Origin: Synechococcus sp. LTW-R | Lineage (GTDB): Bacteria > Cyanobacteriota > Cyanobacteriia > PCC-6307 > Cyanobiaceae | DNA: 64,000 bases | Direction of reading: 5' to 3' | NCBI RefSeq assembly: GCF_014217875.1 | Contig: NZ_CP059060.1 | Coordinates: 124,001 to 188,000, forward strand | In this document: positions 25,030 through 32,933 of the stretch, in pieces | Layout of the letters: every line of letters begins with the position of its first letter | Numbering within the stretch: position 1 is the first letter of the stretch | Notes under the pieces: generated by a model | The model's database searches: none | What the model was told of the DNA's origin: nothing | The model's input: the letters and a program-made list of their open reading frames with translations, nothing else | Made by a program: the position numbers and the translations under genes

Positions 25030-25230
25030 TCAGTTCCCTGAGCGAATCCAGTCTTTTAAAAGCTGCGTGACATTGACTTCTTTCAGTTCCTCATCAGCAA
25101 TCGCAGCAACTCTCCGAACGTCTCGCTGAGTCTTCACCACCTTTGCAATAGCGTGTTCTGCATCCATCGCCCGAACCGGTTGGATGCTGCAGCGATTCGA
25201 GTCGCAATAGAACACCGAATACGCCGTCAT
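25030..25230 (-). CDS. Hypothetical small protein (66 aa)
   Basis: It starts MTAYSVFYCDSNRCSIQPV, then AMDAEHAIAKVVKTQRDVR and a helical tail ending LKDWIRSGN. The beta-strand opening followed by an A-x-x-A helix looks like a small alpha/beta domain. No family is recognised. Confidence 0.6.
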   Translation of the reverse strand: MTAYSVFYCDSNRCSIQPVRAMDAEHAIAKVVKTQRDVRRVAAIADEELKEVNVTQLLKDWIRSGN

Positions 25231-25350
25231 GCCAATCCAAGGAAATGGTGTGGGCCGCGATGTGAGGAGTGCGACCCTGCGCTGCCGATAGGACCACGGG
25301 GAGGTAAGGACCTCGTCCGTCTGGTTGGGTCAGCACCGTTCGGTCATGGC

Positions 25351-25641
25351 TCAAGTCGCTCCTTGGGTGCAATAGCCAAGCAGCAAAGGTGGTACTGCAG
25401 GCTTTCGAAACCGTGGGACACAGCAGCTTTCCTCCCCCGCTGGGACTGCGTTGGTCTGTGGTGCCTTCAGCTCTGGAATGGACTCAAACGCTGAAGGAGC
25501 GAATGTGAATCGTCTGTCGCGTTCTGCCAAGCCCTGAGAGGGGGGCGCACTTTTCATGCGGTGGCCGGACGCGTCGGTCAAATCCGCTGCTTCGCACAAG
25601 ATTTGGACAGGCAAGCTCTGCCCCAGGAACCGAACTCGCAT
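25351..25641 (-). CDS. Possible hypothetical protein (96 aa)
   Basis: The frame from the ATG at 25641 (MRVRFLGQSLPVQILCEAAD) runs away from the HLR1-like element. The N-terminal third is protein-like and the rest is Pro/Ser-rich. GGAGG lies directly against the ATG, too close for a normal ribosome site. Confidence 0.32.
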   Translation of the reverse strand: MRVRFLGQSLPVQILCEAADLTDASGHRMKSAPPSQGLAERDRRFTFAPSAFESIPELKAPQTNAVPAGEESCCVPRFRKPAVPPLLLGYCTQGAT

Positions 25642-25646
25642 CCTCC

Positions 25647-25664
25647 GTAACACTCCGTTACATT
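25647..25664 (+). promoter_or_regulatory. HLR1-like element (RpaB site), copy 2
   Basis: GTAACACT-CC-GTTACATT: the second half is a perfect HLR1 repeat and the first has two mismatches. It ends 22 nt before the ATG of micro-protein A copy 2, almost the same distance as in copy 1, while the DNA around it has diverged. Confidence 0.58.
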
Positions 25665-25686
25665 TGTCCGGCAGCTGCTTTTTCTG

Positions 25687-25755
25687 ATGGCTGGTTTCGT
25701 AGGCGTCCTTCTCTTTGCCGCATGGGTTGTGGGATCCCTGTTCCGCGATGTCTGA
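25687..25755 (+). CDS. 22-aa membrane micro-protein A, copy 2
   Basis: MAGFVGVLLFAAWVVGSLFRDV, the paralogue of the peptide encoded at 22985-23053. One membrane helix fills nearly the whole chain; the ends (MAGF and RDV) are identical. It is followed after 31 nt by micro-protein B copy 2. Confidence 0.72.
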   Translation: MAGFVGVLLFAAWVVGSLFRDV

Positions 25756-25786
25756 CCACAACCAACGCTTCTAGAGGCTCTTTCGC

Positions 25787-25942
25787 ATGGCTAAACCAAC
25801 TTCCTCAAAGCAGATTTACGAGGCCCTCTGCTTCCACCTCCATCAAGCTCAACGCGCAGGTGATCAGAAGCTTGCGGGTTGCATCACAAAGAGAATTGAG
25901 GCTCTCCATCTAGATGCTGAGGCTGGCCTAAGCGTCAGGTAG
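25787..25942 (+). CDS. 51-aa micro-protein B, copy 2
   Basis: It begins MAKPTSSKQIYEALCFHLHQ and contains AQRAGDQKLAGCITKRIEAL. It aligns without gaps to the protein at 22798-22953. It has two Cys that copy 1 lacks. Confidence 0.8.
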   Translation: MAKPTSSKQIYEALCFHLHQAQRAGDQKLAGCITKRIEALHLDAEAGLSVR

Positions 25943-26089
25943 GTCCAGCCTGACAAAGACCGGATTGGCCTTGGAAACGCACCGCTTAGTCAGCGTCATC
26001 TGCTCTTCATCTCCTTGATGAGACATGACCCCATATGGGGGTTTTGGGCTAAGGAGGTTCTGGTGATGATGACCTCGAAACGTCAGTCC

Positions 26090-26122
26090 ATCCCCTCGGA
26101 CGCCTGCCCGGGGGGATTTTTT
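26090..26122 (+). terminator. Terminator downstream of micro-protein cassette copy 2
   Basis: ATCCCC(T)CGG pairs with CCCGGGGGGAT, followed by six T's. Between 25943 and 26090 there is a second small stem (CCCCATATGGGG) and an AAGGAGG not followed by a credible frame; the interval may be a 3' UTR or a small RNA. Confidence 0.7.
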
Positions 26123-26168
26123 ATGGACTTCACTCGTTCGGCAGCCCTCTTCTTGGTGCCAAGGGGAT

Positions 26169-26246
26169 TGGGTCGGGGGGTCGGATAAGTCCCCCCTGCT
26201 CGGACAACGGCGGAATGTTCTCGGCCGTCTCCTCGCTGGTTATGGC
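26169..26246 (-). repeat. Palindromic island repeat, partial copy 10 (inverted)
   Basis: GGGTCGGGGGGTC, CTCGGACAACGG and GTCTCCTCGCTGGTTATGGC keep the order of the inverted copies at 19096 and 19503. It lies downstream of psbA. Confidence 0.55.
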
Positions 26247-26280
26247 TCCGGTGGCCTCGCAACTGCAAGCCCAAACAACA

Positions 26281-26308
26281 AAAAGCCCCCGCTTTCGCGG
26301 GGGCTTTT
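26281..26308 (-). terminator. psbA terminator
   Basis: AAAAGCCCCCGC-TTTC-GCGGGGGCTTTT, a perfect 12-bp stem about 50 nt past the psbA stop. It can work on both strands. Confidence 0.88.
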
Positions 26309-26359
26309 GATTCAACACTCCTCGAAGTTCGAGAAGAAGCTGAATCTTGGGGTTCAGCC

Positions 26360-27439
26360 TCAGCCGATGGCGGGAGCAGTCAGAGCCACGGGGGTGGACT
26401 CAGCAGCAGCCAGGTCGAGGGGGAAGTTGTGAGCGTTGCGCTCGTGCATCACTTCCATACCGAGGTTGGCGCGGTTCAGCACGTCAGCCCAGGTGTTCAG
26501 CACACGACCCTGGGAATCCAGGATCGACTGGTTGAAGTTGAAGCCGTTCAGGTTGAACGCCATGGTGCTAACGCCCAGGGCGGTGAACCAGATACCAACC
26601 ACAGGCCAGGCAGCCAGGAAGAAGTGCAGGCTGCGGCTGTTGTTGAAGGAGGCGTATTGGAAGATCAGGCGACCGAAGTAACCGTGGGCAGCCACGATGT
26701 TGTAGGTCTCTTCCTCTTGGCCGAACTTGTAGCCGTAGTTCTGGGACTCGCTCTCGGTGGTTTCACGCACCAGGGAGGAGGTCACCAGGGAGCCGTGCAT
26801 GGCGGAGAACAGGGAACCACCGAACACACCAGCCACACCAAGCATGTGGAAGGGGTGCATCAGGATGTTGTGCTCAGCCTGGAACACCAGCATGTAGTTG
26901 AAGGTGCCGGAGATGCCCAGGGGCATGGCGTCCGAGAAGGAGCCCTGACCGAAGGGATACACCAGGAACACTGCGGAAGCAGCAGCCACGGGTGCGCTGT
27001 AAGCAACGCAGATCCAGGGGCGCATGCCGAGGCGGTAGGAGAGTTCCCACTCACGACCCATGTAGGCGTAGATGCCGATGAGGAAGTGGAAAACAACCAG
27101 CTGGAAAGGACCGCCGTTGTACAGCCACTCGTCGAGGCTGGCGGCTTCCCAGATGGGATAGAAGTGCAGGCCGATGGCGTTGCTGGAGGGGATAACAGCA
27201 CCAGAGATGATGTTGTTTCCGTAGATCAGGGAGCCAGCAACAGGCTCACGGATGCCGTCGATGTCGACGGGGGGTGCTGCGATGAACGCAACGATGAAGC
27301 AGATGGTGGCGGCCAGCAGGCAGGGAATCATCAGAACGCCGAACCAACCCACATAGAGGCGGTTGTCGGTGCTGGTGACCCACTCGCAGAACTGGTTCCA
27401 CGCAGAAGCGCCTTGGCGCTGCTGGATGGTGGTCGTCAT
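26360..27439 (-). CDS. psbA: Photosystem II D1 protein, high-light (Glu130) form
   Basis: A 359-aa D1 protein, the reaction-centre subunit of photosystem II that binds P680, the primary acceptor pheophytin, QB and most ligands of the Mn cluster. Five membrane helices are evident. Residue 130 is Glu (YMGRE), the mark of the high-light D1:2 isoform. The C-terminus [18 protein letters not shown] carries the extension cleaved after Ala344. It lies inside the right element, between attachment copies 2 and 3, so excision of the element would remove it. No RNA or protein anomaly is seen. Confidence 0.98.
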   Translation of the reverse strand: MTTTIQQRQGASAWNQFCEWVTSTDNRLYVGWFGVLMIPCLLAATICFIVAFIAAPPVDIDGIREPVAGSLIYGNNIISGAVIPSSNAIGLHFYPIWEAASLDEWLYNGGPFQLVVFHFLIGIYAYMGREWELSYRLGMRPWICVAYSAPVAAASAVFLVYPFGQGSFSDAMPLGISGTFNYMLVFQAEHNILMHPFHMLGVAGVFGGSLFSAMHGSLVTSSLVRETTESESQNYGYKFGQEEETYNIVAAHGYFGRLIFQYASFNNSRSLHFFLAAWPVVGIWFTALGVSTMAFNLNGFNFNQSILDSQGRVLNTWADVLNRANLGMEVMHERNAHNFPLDLAAAESTPVALTAPAIG

Positions 27440-27674
27440 GAGTACGGGAAAGAAAGGCTCAACGGACTAGCCGTCAGAGCGGGGATGCAAAACGGCCCTG
27501 TTGGGCTGTTGCACCTGAAGTTATGGGCACTGACCAAGAACTGGGAACCCTTTTGGCGATCGCCTCTGGCGATCACAGCGATAACCAGAGCTGATCAGCC
27601 CCGTCATGACTGAGCTCTTGCGATCATCTGAGGCTGAATCGCCCCCAAATGGGGACACGGCCGTCAGCGGCTGG
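27440..27674 (-). promoter_or_regulatory. psbA upstream region
   Basis: This is the leader and promoter region of psbA on the minus strand. It contains the HIP1-like palindrome GGCGATCGCC (27555-27564). I could not place a clear -35/-10 pair or an HLR1 repeat by eye. No gene is present between 27440 and 27809. Confidence 0.4.
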
Positions 27675-27783
27675 ATTGCCCCCATTTGGGGGCTATGGGC
27701 ACGGCTAGGTGCAGAAGGAGAGTGATCGAAGTCCCCAGGGAGGGGGCACCGAAGAGCAGACGGCCCCCGTTGACGGACGGGGG
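27675..27783 (+). ncRNA. Putative small RNA, copy 2 (terminator decayed)
   Basis: Nearly identical to 11411-11517, with the same three hairpins and only a few single-base changes and one insertion. After the last stem the T run of copy 1 is replaced by TCCCAC, so termination may be lost here. Confidence 0.42.
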
Positions 27784-27800
27784 TCCCACATGCCGTGGAG

Positions 27801-27837
27801 CCCCCCCCACTACTGAGCAGTGGGTCGGGGAGCAGTA
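27801..27837 (+). repeat. Palindromic island repeat, short copy 11
   Basis: CCCCCCCACTACTGAGCAGT, then GGGTCGGGGAG, then CAGTAG. It lies at the truncated 3' end of the rmuC fragment and supplies the last codons and stop of that frame. Confidence 0.75.
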
Positions 27838-28280
27838 GGTGTTCGTCCGAGCTGGACAGCCTCCTTCATTTCGGTGCGGGCTTGGTTCTGCTGAGAGTTC
27901 AGCTTCTCGGCTGCTTCCGCCGCTTGGGTGCTGAGGATCTCTTTCTGAGCCCGGGTCTCTTCCAGAGTTGCCTTGGTTGTGGCTTCGGACGGCTTGAGTT
28001 CATCGCGCTCCTTGGTGACGGCATTGAGCTGGGTGCGGCTAACCGCTGCCGTCTCACGCGCCTCCTGGAGCTGCTCCTGCTGGCTCCTGAGTTCTTCCTT
28101 CTGAGCCTCTAGTTGCTTGCTGAACTGCTCCAGACCTGCGTCCGCCTTGCTCAGGCGCTCCTCCAGCAGGCGTTCAGTGCTGCCGTTCGGGGCTGAGGAG
28201 GCTCTGCTGCGCCTTGAGATGATGTACCCGGCGATGAAGCCAGCCAGGACCCCAGTGACGAACAGAAGGACTTCTGCCAT
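27810..28280 (-). pseudogene. rmuC: Truncated RmuC (N-terminal membrane helix and coiled coil)
   Basis: The 156-aa frame starts MAEVLLFVTGVLAGFIAGYI, a membrane anchor, and continues as a long coiled coil (SKQLEAQKEELRSQQEQLQE; RETAAVSRTQLNAVTKERDE). This is the N-terminal layout of RmuC, a DNA recombination protein of about 400-500 aa. The nuclease-like domain is absent, and the frame ends inside palindromic repeat copy 11. The break coincides with the repeat, which suggests rearrangement there. Confidence 0.6.
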
Positions 28281-28347
28281 TGCTCTGTAGGTGCAGCAGG
28301 ACCTTCCTAGCCCTTAAAGCTGCCTCCAGCTCCTCCTCTTGCACTCA

Positions 28348-28370
28348 TTTGGCGCACTCTTTGGCGCACA
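28348..28370 (+). promoter_or_regulatory. Paired arm-type-like sites, right element, tRNA end
   Basis: TTTGGCGCAC at 28348 and 28360 (12-bp period), 86 bp from the 3' end of the intact tRNA-Ala. This is the same motif and orientation as the pair at 12380-12402 at the other end of the element. Confidence 0.6.
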
Positions 28371-28421
28371 AACAATGTGAAACAGCCTTCTGCGGCGCTT
28401 CTTCCTCTTTGGCAAGGCACT

Positions 28422-28447
28422 AAAAAACCCGGTCGTGGACCGGGCTT
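28422..28447 (-). terminator. tRNA-Ala terminator
   Basis: AACCCGGTC-GTG-GACCGGGCTT with a T run on the minus strand, 9 nt past the tRNA 3' end. Confidence 0.85.
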
Positions 28448-28501
28448 TCGGTAAGTGGAGCCAAGGAGACTCGAACTCCTGACCCCCTGCATGCCATGCA
28501 G
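28444..28501 (-). repeat. Attachment-site copy 3 (within intact tRNA-Ala)
   Basis: The tRNA-proximal copy: it shares 54 bases with copy 1 (down to the GCTTTCGGTAAG flank outside the gene) and 48 with copy 2 (up to the GCAG of the anticodon stem). It is the right boundary of the accessory region. Confidence 0.88.
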
Positions 28502-28528
28502 GTGCTCTACCAGCTGAGCTATGGCCCC
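28456..28528 (-). tRNA. tRNA-Ala (anticodon GGC)
   Basis: A 73-nt cloverleaf. The acceptor strand GGGGCCA pairs with TGGCTCC (one G-U) with discriminator A. The D arm is AGCTCAGCTGGTAGAGC; the anticodon stem CCTGC/GCAGG encloses the loop ATGGCAT, anticodon GGC. The T arm contains the GTTCGAGTC motif. CCA is not encoded. The 3' half is duplicated at 12207 and 1756. Confidence 0.95.
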
Positions 28529-28618
28529 TTTCGGTATCGATGAACTCGCCTGGCGCTGGTCGTCAGGGATGGCCCGAAGGCCGCGTCGTCGATGGAGAGA
28601 GCTTACACCGCAGAGGGT

Positions 28619-29245
28619 TTAAACCTGACGCCAGACTGCCACGAGCTTCCCTTGGATGGCCACTTGGTCGGCATCCACGAGGATCGGTTCGTAGGCGGGA
28701 TTGGCGGCCTCAAGACGCACCTGCCGGCCGTCGCGGTGGAAGTGCTTGAGGGTGGTGCCGCTGCCGGGCACCAGGGCGCTGACGATCGTGCCCTCCCGCA
28801 GTCGGCTTGGCTCCTTGACGGGCTCCATCAAAACGACGTCACCGTCGGCGATGTGGGCGTCCACCATCGAGTCGCCGTTGACCGTCAGGGCGAAGAGGCC
28901 GCGGGTGGCCAGCACCGGCTCGAGCTCCAGCCGCTCCTCGACGTCGTCAAAGGTTTCGACCAGGCCACCGGCAGCCACGGCACCCAGGACCGGAATGCCG
29001 CCACCCAGGGCGTCGCCGAGTAGTTGCAGGGTTCGGGCCTGACCTTCCTTCCAGGTGATCCAGCCCTTCTGTTGGAGGTGGCGCAGGCGGCTCTGAATCG
29101 GCGCCGGAGAGCGAAGCCCCATCGCCTCCATCATTTGGCGGATCGAGGGGCTGTGGCGGTGTTCGCCGATGTACTCGGAGAGCCAGTCGTAGAGCTCTTG
29201 CTGGGCGGTGGTCAGGGGCTCAGGCGATCCAGCGGGCACCGGCAA
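28619..29245 (-). CDS. lexA: LexA repressor
   Basis: A 208-aa SOS repressor. The N-terminal winged helix (PSIRQMMEAMGLRS) is followed by a self-cleavage site Ala92-Gly93 (AVAAGGL), the catalytic Ser126 (NGDSMVD) and Lys167 (TLKHFHRDG). All the residues needed for RecA-stimulated autocleavage are present. The frame starts at TTG (29245); a GTG two codons later is an alternative. An SOS-box-like motif lies 15-28 bp upstream, so autoregulation is likely. Confidence 0.93.
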   Translation of the reverse strand: MPVPAGSPEPLTTAQQELYDWLSEYIGEHRHSPSIRQMMEAMGLRSPAPIQSRLRHLQQKGWITWKEGQARTLQLLGDALGGGIPVLGAVAAGGLVETFDDVEERLELEPVLATRGLFALTVNGDSMVDAHIADGDVVLMEPVKEPSRLREGTIVSALVPGSGTTLKHFHRDGRQVRLEAANPAYEPILVDADQVAIQGKLVAVWRQV

Positions 29246-29259
29246 TGCATTTGTTCGTC

Positions 29260-29273
29260 AATACATTTGTACC
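29260..29273 (-). promoter_or_regulatory. SOS box upstream of lexA
   Basis: GGTACAAATGTATT on the minus strand matches the cyanobacterial LexA box RGTACNNNDGTWCB with one mismatch (C to T near the end). It lies in the 55-nt gap between argF and lexA. Confidence 0.72.
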
Positions 29274-29300
29274 GCCGGGGCTCTGCTTTGGCAACCGGCT

Positions 29301-30245
29301 TCAGGAGAGCAGGGCCGCCAGCAGGGCCTGCTGGGCGTGCAGACGGTTTTCGGCTTGATCGAAGATCCGGCTGCTGCTTCCTTCCATGGCGCCAGCGCTT
29401 ATCTCCAGGCCGCGGTAGGCGGGCAGGCAGTGGAGAACGATCGCTTTGGGATCGGCCTCGGCCACCAGCTCCTCATTGAGACACCAGCCGCTGAAGGCTT
29501 GCTCCCGCTCGCTCTTCTCCTCTTCTTGGCCCATCGAGGCCCAGACATCGGTGTAGAGGGCATGGGCGCCGCGGACGGCGGCGACCGGTTCTTGAATGAC
29601 CTCGATGCTGCAGCGATCGCCCGCCAGAGCCCGGGATTGCTGCAGAACGCCAGCGTCGGGTTCGTAGCCCTTGGGGCAGCCCACGCGGATGTTCACCCCG
29701 AGCAGGGCACCGCAGAGCATCAGTGAGTGGGCGACGTTGTTGCCGTCTCCGACATAGGAGAGGGTGAGCCCTTCGATGGAGCCGAAGGCTTCCTGCAGGG
29801 TTAGGAAATCGGCGAGGGCCTGGCAGGGGTGCTCGAGGTCGGTCAAGGCATTGATGACCGGAATCGAGGCCCAGTGGGCGTACTCCGCCAGCTCCTCTTG
29901 GGCAAAGGTGCGGATCGAGAGGGCGTTGACGTAGCGGCTCAGCACCCGGGCGGTGTCCGCCACGGGCTCTCCACGGCCCACTTGGCTGACCTGGGGATTG
30001 AGGTCGATGGTCTGGCCGCCCAGGCGGGCCATGGCCACGCTGAAACTCACCCGGGTGCGGGTGGAGGCCTTGCTGAAGATCAGGCCCAGTACTTTCCCGC
30101 TGAGGTCCACGCGGGTGCGGCCGGCCTTCAGGTCCGCCGCCAGCTCCAGCAGGGCTTGGGTTTGCTCCGCCGTGACATCAGCCGACGAGAGGAAGTCGCG
30201 TCCGCTGAGGCCGGCGAGGGAGGGATAGCCGCTGAGGGCAGCCAT
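29301..30245 (-). CDS. argF: Ornithine carbamoyltransferase
   Basis: A 314-aa enzyme joining carbamoyl phosphate and ornithine to citrulline in arginine synthesis. STRTR at 61-65 binds carbamoyl phosphate, HPCQ is at 139-142, and HCLPAYRG near residue 272 is the ornithine loop. The length is typical. It lies between ftsH and lexA on the same strand. Confidence 0.96.
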   Translation of the reverse strand: MAALSGYPSLAGLSGRDFLSSADVTAEQTQALLELAADLKAGRTRVDLSGKVLGLIFSKASTRTRVSFSVAMARLGGQTIDLNPQVSQVGRGEPVADTARVLSRYVNALSIRTFAQEELAEYAHWASIPVINALTDLEHPCQALADFLTLQEAFGSIEGLTLSYVGDGNNVAHSLMLCGALLGVNIRVGCPKGYEPDAGVLQQSRALAGDRCSIEVIQEPVAAVRGAHALYTDVWASMGQEEEKSEREQAFSGWCLNEELVAEADPKAIVLHCLPAYRGLEISAGAMEGSSSRIFDQAENRLHAQQALLAALLS

Positions 30246-30306
30246 GGGCCCGTCTTCAAAGAACCCTTATCTGAGATGACGGGCCCCCGCGTCAACCCCT
30301 TGGGGC

Positions 30307-32187
30307 TCAAGCGATCGCCTTAGCGTCCTCGGGCATGACGCTGCTGGCGAGCAGATCCTTGAGGTCATCGCCTTCGATCACCTCTTTTTCGAGGATCTGT
30401 TGGGAGATGCTCTCCATCAGCTCGCGGTTGTGGCGAAGGATGGACAGGGCCCGGTCATGGGCGCGGTCCACCAGGGTGCGCACCTCCTTGTCGATCGCCT
30501 GGGCGGTGGCATCGCTCACGGAACGGCGCGGGTTGTTGGCCCCGCCGAGGAAGCGGCTGCCGCCCTGCTTGTCGTAGGCGAGGGGGCCAAGGATGTCGCT
30601 CATCCCGTAGGTCCCGACCATCTGCTCGGCGATGTCCGTGGCGCGCTGCAGGTCGTTGGCGGCGCCGGTGGTGACTGCACCAAAGACGATCTCCTCAGCG
30701 CTGCGGCCGCCCAGCAGGGTGGCGATCTGTCCCTCGAGGTCTTCCTTGGAATTGAGGAAGCGCTCCTCGGTGGGCAGCTGCAGGGTGTAACCCAGGGCGG
30801 CCATGCCGCGGGGAACGATCGAGATCTTGGCGACCTTGCTGCCGCCGGGCATCAGGTGGCCAACGATGGCGTGACCCACCTCGTGATAAGCCACAACCTT
30901 TTTCTCGTCGGGCTGGAGCACGCGGCTCTTTTTCTCGAGGCCAGCCACGACACGCTCGATCGCCTCATTGAGGTCGCCTTGCTCCACGCAGGTGCGCTTG
31001 GCACGGGCGGCGAGCAGAGCTCCTTCGTTGACGAGGTTGGCCAGGTCCGCACCGGCGAAGCCGCTGGTGGCTTGGGCGATCCGGTCGAGATCCACACCCG
31101 GGGCCAGCTTCACCTTGCGGGCATAGATATCGAGGATGGTCTTGCGGCCGGAGAGGTCCGGGCGGTCCACCAGCACCTGGCGGTCGAAGCGACCGGGGCG
31201 CAGCAGGGCGGCGTCGAGGGTTTCCGGTTGGTTTGTGGCGGCCAGCACGATCACCGGCTTGTCCTTGGCGGCAAAGCCATCCATCTCGGTGAGCAGCTGG
31301 TTGAGGGTCTGCTCGCGTTCGTCGTTGCCGCCGACGACGCCCATCGAACCCGCACGGCTCTTGCCGATCGCATCGAGTTCGTCGATGAAGATGATGCAGG
31401 GCGCTTTTTTCTTGGCCTCTTCAAAGAGGTCCCGCACGCGGGCGGCACCGGCGCCAACGAAGAGTTCAACGAACTCCGAGCCGCTGATGATGAAGAAGGG
31501 AACGCCCGCTTCACCGGCGACGGCTTTGGAGAGCAGGGTCTTACCGGTGCCGGGAGGGCCCACCAGCAGAACGCCCTTGGGGATGCGGGCGCCGATCGCG
31601 GTGTAGCGCTCGGATGACTTCAGGAAGTCGACGATCTCGGTCAGTTCCTGCTTGGCCTCGTCCACGCCGGCGACGTCGGCAAAGGTGATCCGGGATTCTT
31701 CATCCGGGACATAGACCTTGGCCTTGCTCTTGGTGAAGCTCAGGGCACCCTGGGCGCCACCCATGGAGCGGCGGGCGAAGAACTGCAGCACCAAGATGAA
31801 GATCAGGGGCGGCACGATCCAGCTCAGGGCTGTCGTGATGAAGCTGGGCTTCTGGGGCGGGGCGGCGGCGAACTCAACGCCGTGCTCCTCGAGCCGCTTC
31901 GGCAGATCCATGTCGAAGATCGGCGTCGTGGCGAGCACCGAGGGGGCGTCGTCTTCCGGAGGCGCCTTGAGCTCGTAGCGGATCTGCTCTTGGGTGATGT
32001 AGGCGCGGCGGACATTGCCGTCGTCCACCTGGCTCACGAAGAGGGAATAGGGAACCCGGGGCACCTGCTGCATGCCCTGGTTGGGCAGGAAGCTGCTCAC
32101 GAGAAGGAGCACGCCAAAGCCAATCAGGAGCAGATTGACGAGGCCGAAGCGCCGGTTCGGGGGCGTGTCGTCCTTGCGGATAGGCAT
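30307..32187 (-). CDS. ftsH: ATP-dependent zinc metalloprotease FtsH
   Basis: A 626-aa membrane AAA protease. There are two membrane helices (about 14-34 and 116-138) with a lumenal or periplasmic domain between them. Walker A is GPPGTGKT at 210-217, Walker [12 protein letters not shown], the arginine finger lies in LRPGRFDR, and the zinc site is [10 protein letters not shown]. In cyanobacteria such proteases remove damaged D1 and other membrane proteins. I start at MPIRKDD (32187), eight codons inside the open frame. Confidence 0.96.
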   Translation of the reverse strand: MPIRKDDTPPNRRFGLVNLLLIGFGVLLLVSSFLPNQGMQQVPRVPYSLFVSQVDDGNVRRAYITQEQIRYELKAPPEDDAPSVLATTPIFDMDLPKRLEEHGVEFAAAPPQKPSFITTALSWIVPPLIFILVLQFFARRSMGGAQGALSFTKSKAKVYVPDEESRITFADVAGVDEAKQELTEIVDFLKSSERYTAIGARIPKGVLLVGPPGTGKTLLSKAVAGEAGVPFFIISGSEFVELFVGAGAARVRDLFEEAKKKAPCIIFIDELDAIGKSRAGSMGVVGGNDEREQTLNQLLTEMDGFAAKDKPVIVLAATNQPETLDAALLRPGRFDRQVLVDRPDLSGRKTILDIYARKVKLAPGVDLDRIAQATSGFAGADLANLVNEGALLAARAKRTCVEQGDLNEAIERVVAGLEKKSRVLQPDEKKVVAYHEVGHAIVGHLMPGGSKVAKISIVPRGMAALGYTLQLPTEERFLNSKEDLEGQIATLLGGRSAEEIVFGAVTTGAANDLQRATDIAEQMVGTYGMSDILGPLAYDKQGGSRFLGGANNPRRSVSDATAQAIDKEVRTLVDRAHDRALSILRHNRELMESISQQILEKEVIEGDDLKDLLASSVMPEDAKAIA

Positions 32188-32270
32188 GCGACGGGTGCGC
32201 GTTTGCCCCAAACTAGGGTTGTCTACAGGCCCCAGTGGGGGGTGAGAACCGAACGGGAGCGCTCCAGGCC

Positions 32271-32918
32271 ATGTGCGGTCGTTACTCCCTGACCTCTCGC
32301 CTCGATCAACTGCTCCCCAAGCTCGGCGGGAGCTTGCCCGATGGCTTGCTGGCCCACTACGCCCCGCGCCCCCTGATCCGCCCCGGGGAACCCGTGCTGG
32401 CCCTGCGGCAGGAGCACGGTCAGATCAGTCCTGCGCTGATGCTCTGGGGCTTGCTGCCGGAGTGGAGCAAGGATCCCTTGAACGGACCTAGGCCCTTCAA
32501 CGCCCGCTCGGAGACAGTGGCCGAGAAGGCCAGCTTCCGCGGCGCCTGGCGCCATCGCCGTTGCCTGCTGCCGGCCGATGGCTTCTACGAAAAGGGTCAC
32601 CGTCTGGCCCCGATCGACGGACGGCCGTTTTGGCTCGCCGGCATTTGGGACCGCTGGATTGGCCCCGATGGCAGTGAAGTGGAGACCTGCTGCGTGCTCA
32701 CCACGACCCCCAATGCCCTGGTGGCGCCGCTCCATGACCGGATGCCGGTGGTCGTTCCGGAGGGTCTGGAGGAGGCCTGGATGGAGCCCGTGGATGGTCC
32801 TGGCCTGCGGGCCCTGGAGCCGTTGATGCAGGGCTGGTCGCCAGAAGGCTGGGCCGCTGAGGCCCCGCTCAAAGCCAAGCCCAAGAGCAAAACGGAGCAG
32901 TTGCCCCTGTTTGGTTGA
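32271..32918 (+). CDS. SRAP/HMCES-family abasic-site protein (YedK-like)
   Basis: A 215-aa protein of the SOS-response-associated peptidase family, which crosslinks to abasic sites in single-stranded DNA through Cys2. MCGRYSL gives the Cys2 N-terminus, so the start is fixed at 32271. Asn77 lies in FNARSET, Glu107 in GFYE and His155 in LHDRMPVV, completing the active site. It is divergent from ftsH and near lexA. No SOS box is seen in front. Confidence 0.92.
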   Translation: MCGRYSLTSRLDQLLPKLGGSLPDGLLAHYAPRPLIRPGEPVLALRQEHGQISPALMLWGLLPEWSKDPLNGPRPFNARSETVAEKASFRGAWRHRRCLLPADGFYEKGHRLAPIDGRPFWLAGIWDRWIGPDGSEVETCCVLTTTPNALVAPLHDRMPVVVPEGLEEAWMEPVDGPGLRALEPLMQGWSPEGWAAEAPLKAKPKSKTEQLPLFG

Positions 32919-32933
32919 TCGCCAGACTGGGCC

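Noticed and set aside
23075-25664. NtcA site (GTA-N8-TAC) upstream of the micro-protein cassettes
   Set aside because: The spacing is N9 in one copy and the first half is GTT in the other. The HLR1 direct repeat explains both copies better.
25943-26089. A third copy of the 108-bp RNA-like sequence
   Set aside because: Only a short CCCCATATGGGG stem and a few bases resemble it; the rest does not align.
30400-31617. 405-codon plus-strand frame opposite ftsH, and similar long frames opposite psbA, thiE and ffh
   Set aside because: They mirror strongly coding genes on the other strand in high-GC DNA and lack protein-like composition.
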